A stretch of DNA of 15,551 nt from contig JAOUNK010000034.1 of NCBI GenBank assembly GCA_029881015.1, positions 1 to 15,551 of the forward strand. Direction: 5' to 3'. The stretch's first letter is position 1. Every line of letters begins with the position of its first letter. Source of the DNA: Gammaproteobacteria bacterium (lineage in GTDB: Bacteria > Pseudomonadota > Gammaproteobacteria > Steroidobacterales > Woeseiaceae). Made by a program: the position numbers and the translations under genes. The notes under the pieces were generated by a model that saw only the letters and a program-made list of their open reading frames with translations, had not been told where the DNA came from and searched no databases. Positions 1 through 6,175 of the stretch are shown piece by piece.

Positions 1-425
1 AGTGAAGGGCCGGATGTGACCAGGCGGGGACCGAAGACGCTGCCGTTTGCCAGCTTCTCGCGAAGCGCCAGGTGCGAGCGGCGCCCCAGCATGCCCCGTA
101 TCGTCGTTACACCGTTGGCGACGTACAGGCTGAAATTGCGGTCCAGCTCATCCGCGTCGGCCGCGGGCACGTGCGCGTGCATTTCCGCGAGCCCGGGAAT
201 GAGAAACCGGTCCGTGCCATCAATGACCCTCGCGTCCTTGGGAATGGGTATGTCATCGACGGAGGCGATGAGCCTGATGACACCGTCGCTGACGATCACC
301 GTCTGCTGCTCGACGACCGTATCCGATGTCATGGGAATCACGTTGACGTTGACGAATGCGGTTGTCTCGGCCGCCAAAGCGGGCCCAAGTAACAACGCAG
401 AAAACAGTAGCGGCAGATGTCGCAT
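1..425 (-). CDS. Exported amidohydrolase (imidazolonepropionase-like), N-terminal part
   Basis: Hydrolase of the metal-dependent amidohydrolase superfamily; the substrate cannot be told. The visible 141 residues start MRHLPLLFSALLLGPALAAE, a clear Sec signal peptide with an Ala-x-Ala type cleavage site near residue 19, so the enzyme acts in the periplasm or outside. After it comes the family's N-terminal beta-sandwich (VIVSDGVIRLIA, then VIDGTDRFLIPGLAEMHAHV), in which HAH (about residues 82-84) is the first metal-binding motif. The segment GVTTIRGM and the later GPRLVTSGPSL are typical of imidazolonepropionase-like/prolidase-like members. The gene runs off the left edge, so the remaining metal ligands are not seen. 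The ATG overlaps the stop of the upstream dehydratase by one base (TAATG), implying translational coupling. Family assignment is firm; function within it is open. Confidence 0.88.
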   Translation of the reverse strand, partial: MRHLPLLFSALLLGPALAAETTAFVNVNVIPMTSDTVVEQQTVIVSDGVIRLIASVDDIPIPKDARVIDGTDRFLIPGLAEMHAHVPAADADELDRNFSLYVANGVTTIRGMLGRRSHLALREKLANGSVFGPRLVTSGPS

Positions 426-1402
426 TATTCGTCCTGTGCACAGCGAATGCTGTCAAGCGTAGCATCCGCAATATTGCCACCACAGATAATCGCCGCGACC
501 TTCTTGCCTGCGAGGTGTTCACGCAGCGCCAGCATCCCCGCGATGGCAACACCGGCGGCGCCTTCGATGACTTCGCCCTCACTGTCCATGAAGGTCCGCA
601 TGGCGTCGGCGATCTGCGCCTCATCGACGATGAGCCAGTCATCGACGACGAGCTGGTTGAGTGGAAACGTCATTGCTCCACGCTCGATGCCGCCCGCCGT
701 GCCATCGGACAGGGTCGGCTGGCTGGGCATCTGCACGATCTCGCCCGCCTCGACGGAACGCGCCATGACCGGTGACGCCAGCGGCTGACAGCCGTAAATC
801 CGTATGTCGGCGTTGTGCGCTTTCAGGACCGCGCCAACTCCGCCGACAAGGCCTCCTCCCCCGACGGCGACAAACACCGCATCGACATCCGGCAGGTCTT
901 CGACGATCTCGATGCCACATGTACCCTGCCCGGCGACAACCTGCTCATCGTTGTACGGCGAGAGATAGAACATGCCTTTCTCCTTCGCGTACTCACGGGC
1001 ATGTTCCTCGGTATCGAGGCCGTCGGTGCCAAACAACCGCACGTCGCCACCGTAGCGGCTGATCTTCTCGATCTTGGCCGCCGATGTCCGTTGGGGAACG
1101 AAAATGATACCGGATGCGCCAAGCGACCTCATGGCGCACGCGACGGCGGCACCGTGATTGCCGCTCGATGCCGCGACGCATCCGCGCGCGAGCTGACCAT
1201 CGTCCAGGGTCAGCAGGCGGTTAGTCGCGCCACGCAACTTGAACGAGCCTGTGGTTTGCCGGTTCTCGAGCTTGAACCAGACATCGGCGTCGAGTGCTGC
1301 GCTGAATGCCGTCGATCTCTGGAGTGGCGTCCGTGCAAGATGGCCGGCGGTTCGACGTGCCGCAGCGGCCGCGGCCGCCGCGGTCCTAGAGACGATCGAC
1401 AC
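425..1402 (-). CDS. PLP-dependent serine/threonine dehydratase (IlvA/TdcB/serine racemase type)
   Basis: Cytoplasmic PLP fold-type II enzyme, expected to deaminate threonine or serine to 2-oxobutyrate or pyruvate; serine racemase activity is also possible in this family. With the GTG start at 1402 the protein has 325 residues, the usual length of the catabolic type. It lacks the C-terminal ACT-like regulatory domain of biosynthetic IlvA. Visible motifs are TGSFKLRGA with the Schiff-base Lys55, SSGNHGAA (phosphate/cofactor contact), the glycine loop VGGGGLVGG, and CGGNIA near the end. The reading frame stays open upstream to 1669, but that stretch lies over ypfJ and looks like its shadow. The GTG gives an N-terminus (ARRTAGHLARTPL) that aligns with the family. 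Eight alanines at residues 8-15 precede it. The gene overlaps the end of ypfJ by 17 bases and the next gene by one base. The start codon is the least certain point. Confidence 0.9.
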   Translation of the reverse strand: MSIVSRTAAAAAAAARRTAGHLARTPLQRSTAFSAALDADVWFKLENRQTTGSFKLRGATNRLLTLDDGQLARGCVAASSGNHGAAVACAMRSLGASGIIFVPQRTSAAKIEKISRYGGDVRLFGTDGLDTEEHAREYAKEKGMFYLSPYNDEQVVAGQGTCGIEIVEDLPDVDAVFVAVGGGGLVGGVGAVLKAHNADIRIYGCQPLASPVMARSVEAGEIVQMPSQPTLSDGTAGGIERGAMTFPLNQLVVDDWLIVDEAQIADAMRTFMDSEGEVIEGAAGVAIAGMLALREHLAGKKVAAIICGGNIADATLDSIRCAQDE

Positions 1403-2243
1403 TGAAGGTGTCACAGCTGTCCGGATCCCCGCTCCCCAACCCGATGCGGAACCAGCGCTGCCGCTGCGCAGAAGTGCCATGCGTAAACGACTCGGGGACG
1501 ACGGTGCCTCGACTCTGCCGCTGCAGCGTGTCGTCGCCAATCGCGCTCGCTGCATTGAGCGCTTCCTCGATATCGCCGGCTTCGAGTATGTTGCGGGCCT
1601 TGTCCGCGCGCAGTGCCCAGACACCGGCGAGGCAGTCAGCCTGCAATTCGAGACGGACGGACAGTGCATTCGCCTCCTCCGTGCCGAGCCGCTGTTTCAT
1701 CTGGTGCACCTGCCCGGATATGCCGAGCAGGTTTTGTACATGGTGGCCGATCTCGTGCGCAATGACATAGGCCTGTGCAAAATCGCCGGGTGCCTTGAAA
1801 CGCGTGCGCATCTGGTCGTAGAAGCTGAGGTCGATGTAGGCTTTCCTATCGGCCGGGCAGTAAAAAGGTCCCATCGCCGCCTGCCCGAGCCCGCACGCCG
1901 AGCGGGTAGCGCCCGTGAACATCACGAGCGTCGGAGGCTCGTAACGCCGACCCTGGGCGGCAAATATTTCGTTCCAGACGTCCTCTGTATCGCCGACCAC
2001 GACAGCGACCATGTCGGCCAATGGATCGTTCTTGAGGTCTTCTTCCGTCGGCCGCGATCCGCTTGACGAGGCGGTGCCGCTTTCCTGCATGCCCTGCAAC
2101 AGCGGTGTCGGATCGACGCCGAAATACATAGCGACGAGCACCAGGACGATCGTGCCTATGCCGCCGCCAAGGAGCTTGGGGCCCGCGCCTTTGCCGCGCC
2201 GGTCTTCTATATTCGAACTACGTCTGCCGCTTCGCCACCGCAT
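1386..2243 (-). CDS. ypfJ: YpfJ-family neutral zinc metallopeptidase, membrane-anchored
   Basis: Predicted zinc metallopeptidase (Pfam Zn_peptidase family, as E. coli YpfJ, whose substrate is not well established). The 285-residue product begins MRWRSGRRSSNIEDRRG, the characteristic N-terminus of this family. One transmembrane anchor follows at about residues 24-41, then a Pro/Ser-rich linker and the catalytic domain. The zinc site is HEIGHH at 163-168 with catalytic Glu164; ELQADCLAG around 199-206 is the likely third-ligand region. Cys117 and Cys129 could form a disulfide, fitting a periplasmic domain. ATG at 2243 is preferred over an in-frame ATG at 2282 because AAGGAG lies just upstream and the product then matches the family's N-terminus. 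First gene of a three-gene minus-strand run with the dehydratase and amidohydrolase. Confidence 0.93.
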   Translation of the reverse strand: MRWRSGRRSSNIEDRRGKGAGPKLLGGGIGTIVLVLVAMYFGVDPTPLLQGMQESGTASSSGSRPTEEDLKNDPLADMVAVVVGDTEDVWNEIFAAQGRRYEPPTLVMFTGATRSACGLGQAAMGPFYCPADRKAYIDLSFYDQMRTRFKAPGDFAQAYVIAHEIGHHVQNLLGISGQVHQMKQRLGTEEANALSVRLELQADCLAGVWALRADKARNILEAGDIEEALNAASAIGDDTLQRQSRGTVVPESFTHGTSAQRQRWFRIGLGSGDPDSCDTFSVDRL

Positions 2244-2270
2244 GGTCTGCTCCTTGATCCGGGACCGGCC

Positions 2271-2300
2271 ATTGTCGACCATTCAAGCCCGCGTTTTCAA
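2271..2300 (-). promoter_or_regulatory. Possible sigma70-type promoter for the ypfJ operon
   Basis: On the minus strand TTGAAA (2300-2295) is followed after 18 bases by GACAAT (2276-2271), 5/6 and 4/6 matches to the -35 and -10 consensus. It lies between the end of the phospholipase D gene and the ypfJ start and would give a leader of about 20 bases including the AAGGAG ribosome site. The match is moderate; read-through from the upstream gene is an alternative. Confidence 0.3.
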
Positions 2301-2303
2301 ATA

Positions 2304-2318
2304 TGCGCTAAACGCGCA
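2304..2318 (-). terminator. Weak hairpin after the phospholipase D gene
   Basis: On the minus strand, TGCGC-GTTTA-GCGCA forms a 5-bp stem with a 5-base loop just after the TAG of the phospholipase D gene, followed by TATTTG. The stem is short and the T tract poor, so it would be at best a leaky terminator. Confidence 0.25.
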
Positions 2319-2326
2319 GCCGCGCC

Positions 2327-3832
2327 CTACATCTGTTCTTCGATCGGCAGCAGGCTCAGGAGCTTCGTAGCGAGACGGCGCCAGAAACTGGTTTGCGGCT
2401 CCGTCGTAATGACCTCCTGCACGCCGGTGGTCTGCAGCAGCCACTGCAGGCGGTTTTTCCCGGACAGGCGAAGTTTATAGGCGTAGTCGGGCAGCGTATC
2501 GAGAATACTGGTCGCCATGGACCCTGCCAGATCCTCCGATTCGACTTCCATGCCCATTTCAGTGTTGAGATACAGGGACCGCGGATCGAGGTTAAACGAC
2601 CCCACGAACAGACGCTTGCGGTCGACCGTGGCGACCTTCGAGTGCAGTGTGATCTTGGTGTCCGTCGCCATGACGTCGAAGCGGGGTCGCAATTCATAGA
2701 GCTCCACCCCGCGCTGGAGCAGCGGTTTTCGATAACGCGCATAGACCGCGTGGACACTGGAATGGTTGGTGGACGCGAGCGAGTTACTAATAATCACCAC
2801 TCTTACGCCTTTTCGCACCAGCGCGCCGAAGAACTCGACACCCTGTTTTTGCGGTACGAAATACGGAGAGATGACGATAAGTTCCTGCTCGGCGGCCGAC
2901 ACGAGCTGCAACAGGTAATCGCTCATTTCGCTACGGCGCCGGCGAATCAGGTTGCGGACCTTGTCAGGGTGGTCTTGCACGATGCGGGTACGGGCGGCGA
3001 CGAGATCCAGGCTGCCCTCGACGAAGCGATCGATGAGCGCGGTGTCCACGCCCCGCAGGAAAGGTTCGTCCCGATGACGTTGCAGGAACCTGAGTGCCTC
3101 CTCCACCGAATCGGCGACGCTGCCATGCGCTACCATCATGTCGAAAGCATCCATCGGGATCGCTTCCGGAGAATTCCAGTACTCGTCAAAGCCATCCGAC
3201 ACATCGTCAACCACGGAACCAACTGCCATGAGGTCTTCGTCAATGAACTCCGTTTCGCCGCCGGTCTGGTAGTACTCATCGGCGATATTGCGGCCACCGA
3301 CGATCGTGACCTGGTTGTCCACAGTGAATGACTTGTTGTGCATGCGACGATTAAGGATATTGAAATTCGCCAGCAGGCTGATAAAACGCGAGCGCCTCCT
3401 TGGGAAGGGGTTGAAGACGCGCACCTCGATGTTTTCATGCTCGTCGAGCGACAACAGCCCGGAATCGACCTCGTCGGTGAGTGCGTCGTCCATGAGCAGG
3501 CGTACCCGCACGCCGCGATCGGCCGCCTGCGCAAGATGCAGCGCAACGAGATTTCCGGACAGATCGTCCTTGATGAGGTAGCTCTGGATATCGATGGCCT
3601 TCTCGGCCCTGTCGATCAGGCCGACACGCGCGCCGAGCGCGTCGCTGCCGGAGTCCAGTCGGTACACCGCGGACTGCGTCTGTTTCGCCCGCAGCCAGGC
3701 GGTGGCGGCAATGCCGAGTACCGTTGTGTCCGTGTCTGTCGGCTTCCACGACTCGACGCGTTCGGGGAGCTTGAAAAAGCGCTGGTATTTCGGCGGCAGG
3801 CGACTGCCTACCAATGTCGAGAACATCCCCAT
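2327..3832 (-). CDS. Phospholipase D / cardiolipin synthase family protein (ClsC-like)
   Basis: Two-domain PLD-superfamily enzyme that probably makes cardiolipin by transphosphatidylation at the inner membrane; ClsC of E. coli (YmdC) joins phosphatidylglycerol and phosphatidylethanolamine. The 501-residue product carries both HKD motifs: HNKSFTVD with His165, Lys167, Asp172 followed by GGRNIADEYY, and HSKVATVD with His397, Lys399, Asp404 followed by GSFNLDPRS. Other family marks are AEKAIDIQSYLIKDDLSG near 76-93 and a DRGVRVRLLMDD strand near 105-116. ISPYFVPQKQGVEF opens the second domain. There is no signal peptide and no strong membrane segment. The start is uncertain: ATG at 3832 and ATG at 3826 are both possible and neither has a good ribosome site; an in-frame stop lies a few codons upstream. 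Divergent from the FAD oxidoreductase gene. The choice of cardiolipin synthase over another PLD activity is inference from overall resemblance. Confidence 0.88.
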   Translation of the reverse strand: MGMFSTLVGSRLPPKYQRFFKLPERVESWKPTDTDTTVLGIAATAWLRAKQTQSAVYRLDSGSDALGARVGLIDRAEKAIDIQSYLIKDDLSGNLVALHLAQAADRGVRVRLLMDDALTDEVDSGLLSLDEHENIEVRVFNPFPRRRSRFISLLANFNILNRRMHNKSFTVDNQVTIVGGRNIADEYYQTGGETEFIDEDLMAVGSVVDDVSDGFDEYWNSPEAIPMDAFDMMVAHGSVADSVEEALRFLQRHRDEPFLRGVDTALIDRFVEGSLDLVAARTRIVQDHPDKVRNLIRRRRSEMSDYLLQLVSAAEQELIVISPYFVPQKQGVEFFGALVRKGVRVVIISNSLASTNHSSVHAVYARYRKPLLQRGVELYELRPRFDVMATDTKITLHSKVATVDRKRLFVGSFNLDPRSLYLNTEMGMEVESEDLAGSMATSILDTLPDYAYKLRLSGKNRLQWLLQTTGVQEVITTEPQTSFWRRLATKLLSLLPIEEQM

Positions 3833-4129
3833 GGGAGGGATGATTCAGGAACCCGCGTGCGGAGACAACTGTTTACCCAAATTCACTACCCTCGGCGCGG
3901 CAGCGATTTGACTAAATCCGGCCCGCGGAACTGGTTCGTTGCGTGACCGCCAGCGTTGTGCAAGGATCGGTGTTCGTTTGACAAAGGCACACCTGTCGAA
4001 AGGCAGCGTCGCAAAGCTTCCGGTCTAAAGGATCTTCCCAGGACAGCGGGGCCACCAACGCGAATTCCTATCGCTTCGGCGATGCGCCCAGGGTGTCTTT
4101 GGCAGTGGTTTAGTACGCTGGAGGCATCG
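3833..4129. other. Divergent intergenic spacer
   Basis: About 300 bases between two divergent genes, presumably holding both promoters. A perfect TTGACA sits at 3978-3983 on the plus strand, but no convincing -10 follows at 16-18 bases. ATCGC-TTCG-GCGAT at 4070-4083 is a perfect 5-bp stem closed by a stable UUCG-type tetraloop, 46 bases before the downstream ATG. It lacks a T tract, so it may belong to the leader rather than end a transcript. I see no RNA gene and no credible small coding region. Confidence 0.45.
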
Positions 4130-5482
4130 ATGGCATCACCCAGATTTCGCGACACCGGCCGATTCGTTCGCCGCAAGATCCCGACCAAGACTTATATCCC
4201 CGCGAACCTCGCGGACCTGATGCGCTGCCTCGACCCGGACAGCAACGCCGCCACGCCGATTCGCATTCGCGGTGCCGGCACAGCATCGACAGACTGCAAT
4301 ACCAACGCGACCGGTACCGTCATTGACATGACGGGACTGGATCGCATCATCCATATCGATACCTACAACCACACCGTCAAGGTCGAGGCCGGGGTGCGTC
4401 TCGGCACGTTAGTGCACGCGCTCGCCGAACAGGGTCTCGAACTGATCGGCAACCACGACCAGATGGAACGCACGATCGGCGGTGCGATTGCCTCGCCCTG
4501 TATCGGGGCCTGCATCGGTGAACAGGCCGCCTATCTTTCGACCCAGGTCCTTAACCTGAAAGTAATTACGGCCGGCGGGCGGATCATGCAGGTTACGGAA
4601 CAGCAGAAACACCTGCTGAACGTATTCCGCTTGAGCTATGGACTGCTTGGCGCGATCTACGAAGCGACCTTGCGCGTGAGGCCGATTACGACGTTTTCGG
4701 CGAGTCATCGCAGCCTCACGGTCGATACTTTCGCGGACGTTGCCAACCGGCTCGCGAGCCGCGACATCGGCCTGAAGTTCTACGTCCTGCCCCATATGGA
4801 CCGCGTGTACCTCGACTTGCGGCGTTACGAACAGTCCCCCGGCAGCTCGTACAACGCACCCTGGAAGATCAAGGACTGGGGCGAAAGCACGGTCCTTCCG
4901 CACGTCTTCAAATCCCTGAACCGCGTACTGCCGATTCCAACGGTGAAATACCGGCTCATGGACAGCATCAGCGCGGCAACGCACGGCCTCGTCAATACGC
5001 GTCTCGTCCGCAACGGCAACAACGTCACGGCAACCGGGGCGCGCAAACGCCGCAAGCCACGCAACCTGCTGCGCTCGACCTGGTGTTTTCCGGCGTCCGA
5101 TTTCTCGGTCGTCATCAAGGCCTATCGCGAGTTTTGCAGCGACACGCTGGCCGGCTCCGGCTACCGCACGGATCTGCCGGTTGTCGGTTATCGGGTCGCG
5201 AGGGACACGTCCGCGGTCCTTTCGCCGTCGTTCGATGAACCGCTCATTGCGCTGCAGACGTCGTCCACCCAGGAGAAAGGCTGGGAGGATTTCGTCATCG
5301 ACCTCGCGCAATTCGCCGAGAACTGGGGTGGCACACCGCTGTTCAGCGAATCCCGGGCGATGCGGGCGGAGTACGGGGCGCAGATGTACACGAATCGCCT
5401 CACCTTCTTCCGCAAGATCCGGCTGCAGCTCGACCCGCATGGCCGCCTGCTCAACCCGTTCCTCGCGCAGTATTTTCAGTAA
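4130..5482 (+). CDS. FAD-binding (PCMH-type) oxidoreductase, sugar-lactone oxidase-like
   Basis: A 450-residue flavoprotein of the FAD_binding_4 superfamily, related in layout to aldonolactone oxidases such as D-arabinono-1,4-lactone oxidase. The FAD domain spans about residues 20-186: PIRIRGAGTAS (43-53), VEAGVRLGTLVHALAEQGLE (85-104), TIGGAIASP (115-123), and GLLGAIYEATLRVRP (171-185). The C-terminus, QLDPHGRLLNPFLAQYF, resembles the end of the lactone oxidases (DPxGRFLN). The covalent-flavin histidine of GxGHS is Thr51 here, so FAD should be non-covalent. CIGACIG also stands where relatives usually have THGTG-like residues. No signal peptide; cytoplasmic or peripheral. ATG at 4130 is chosen because GGAGG (4120-4124) lies five bases upstream; the longer reading from a TTG at 3956 has no such support. 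The substrate is unknown. The gene is alone on its strand until padR. Confidence 0.82.
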   Translation: MASPRFRDTGRFVRRKIPTKTYIPANLADLMRCLDPDSNAATPIRIRGAGTASTDCNTNATGTVIDMTGLDRIIHIDTYNHTVKVEAGVRLGTLVHALAEQGLELIGNHDQMERTIGGAIASPCIGACIGEQAAYLSTQVLNLKVITAGGRIMQVTEQQKHLLNVFRLSYGLLGAIYEATLRVRPITTFSASHRSLTVDTFADVANRLASRDIGLKFYVLPHMDRVYLDLRRYEQSPGSSYNAPWKIKDWGESTVLPHVFKSLNRVLPIPTVKYRLMDSISAATHGLVNTRLVRNGNNVTATGARKRRKPRNLLRSTWCFPASDFSVVIKAYREFCSDTLAGSGYRTDLPVVGYRVARDTSAVLSPSFDEPLIALQTSSTQEKGWEDFVIDLAQFAENWGGTPLFSESRAMRAEYGAQMYTNRLTFFRKIRLQLDPHGRLLNPFLAQYFQ

Positions 5483-5522
5483 AACGTCACAAAATGTAAC
5501 AAATTCACCGAATTGTTACGTT
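5483..5522 (+). promoter_or_regulatory. Tandem plus inverted 10-bp elements: candidate regulator-binding site
   Basis: Starting one base after the oxidoreductase stop, AACGTCACAA (5483-5492) and AATGTAACAA (5493-5502) lie head to tail. After ten bases the inverse, TTGTTACGTT (5513-5522), follows; it reads AACGTAACAA on the other strand. Together they fill 40 bases in 10-bp steps. The inner copies form a 7-bp perfect inverted repeat, GTAACAA/TTGTTAC (5496-5519). Tandem sites spaced one helical turn are typical of OmpR/PhoB-type response regulators, while the inverted pair suits a dimeric repressor. The block ends about 15 bases before the proposed -35 of the padR promoter. The absence of a T tract argues against a terminator. 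Confidence 0.5.
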
Positions 5523-5537
5523 TCCGGGTGCCTGGGA

Positions 5538-5583
5538 CTGGTATTTATATATCGAACTGATATTATGCATCGCCCCGATATAT
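5538..5583 (+). promoter_or_regulatory. Extended -10 promoter of the padR-RND operon with flanking inverted repeat
   Basis: TGATATTAT (5558-5566) is an extended -10 element with a 5/6 hexamer (TATTAT). The -35 position 17 bases upstream, CTGGTA (5538-5543), is poor, as is common with extended -10 promoters. Perfect 8-bp arms ATATATCG (5547-5554) and CGATATAT (5576-5583) flank the -10 symmetrically, with 21 bases between them. A dimer bound there would block polymerase, which fits autorepression by the PadR protein encoded 33 bases downstream. The promoter and repeat are seen in the sequence; the link to PadR is inference. Confidence 0.5.
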
Positions 5584-5615
5584 GAGCAGCCCCGGCTGCC
5601 CGGTGAACGTCGACA

Positions 5616-6158
5616 ATGGATGTAAAAACCGTCTGCCTCGGCATGCTGACCGATGGTCCCGCGTCAGGCTATGACCTCAAGAAGGAGTTCGAATCCTCAT
5701 TCGCCCATTTCTTCGCGGCGGGTTATGGCTCGATCTACCCGGCCCTGTCCTGGCTGTCCGAACACGATCTTGTGACCTGCGAGGAAATCCCCCAGGACGG
5801 CAAGCCGGACCGCAAGGTCTACTGCATTACCGAGGCAGGCCGGCAGTTCCTGCTCAAGGCCCTCAAGAACACGCAGCCCTGTCACAAGGTTCGCTCGGAA
5901 TTTCTTGCGACGATGTGCTTTTCACACCTGATGGATGCGGAGGACGTTCAGGCCGTCCTCGATCACCGGCTCGCCGACATTCACCGCTACCAGGAACTGT
6001 TCCGCAACATTGAACAGGATTACATGTCCGAATGGCCGGAGGGAGCGCGGTTTGTCCTGGGTTTCGGCAAGGCCGTCGCAGCGGCGATGGAAACCTATAT
6101 CAATGAGAACCGCCATACGCTGGCGGCCGATCCGGCCGCCAGGATCGCAGCCGGTTGA
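5616..6158 (+). CDS. PadR-family transcriptional regulator
   Basis: A 180-residue DNA-binding repressor. Residues 1-80 form the PadR winged helix: CLGMLTDGPASGYDLKKEFE, then GSIYPALSWLSEHDLV as recognition region and a wing ending DRKVYCITEAGRQFLL. The C-terminal half (about 95-165) is helical and matches the Vir_act_alpha_C-type dimerisation/ligand region of the longer PadR class. It lies first in an operon with an RND adaptor and permease, the usual arrangement for a local regulator that senses a pump substrate and represses the pump. The stop is 17 bases before the adaptor ATG. The ribosome site is weak (GGTGA only), suggesting low expression. The ligand is unknown. Confidence 0.92.
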   Translation: MDVKTVCLGMLTDGPASGYDLKKEFESSFAHFFAAGYGSIYPALSWLSEHDLVTCEEIPQDGKPDRKVYCITEAGRQFLLKALKNTQPCHKVRSEFLATMCFSHLMDAEDVQAVLDHRLADIHRYQELFRNIEQDYMSEWPEGARFVLGFGKAVAAAMETYINENRHTLAADPAARIAAG

Positions 6159-6175
6159 GCAGGGAATCTGGAACA

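Noticed and set aside
1403..1669. N-terminal extension of the dehydratase frame
   Set aside because: It lies wholly over the ypfJ coding region and does not resemble any dehydratase N-terminus; the GTG at 1402 gives the normal length.
2393..3331. Plus-strand open frame (312 codons) opposite the phospholipase D gene
   Set aside because: The minus-strand frame contains both HKD motifs in order; the plus-strand product has none and looks like a complement artefact.
3978..3983. Perfect TTGACA in the divergent spacer
   Set aside because: No acceptable -10 hexamer at 16-18 bases downstream, so a promoter is not claimed.
3956..4129. Upstream TTG start for the FAD oxidoreductase
   Set aside because: No ribosome site at the TTG, while ATG at 4130 has GGAGG at ideal spacing.
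4409..5440. Long open frame on the minus strand (343 codons) across the FAD oxidoreductase gene
   Set aside because: It lies antisense to a gene with clear family motifs, has no recognisable domain and is low-complexity Arg/Asp-rich, as expected for a shadow in GC-rich DNA.
6155..6175. TTG start of the padR-linked adaptor overlapping the padR stop
   Set aside because: The added seven residues are not needed for the signal anchor, and the ATG at 6176 is the more usual start. It cannot be fully excluded.
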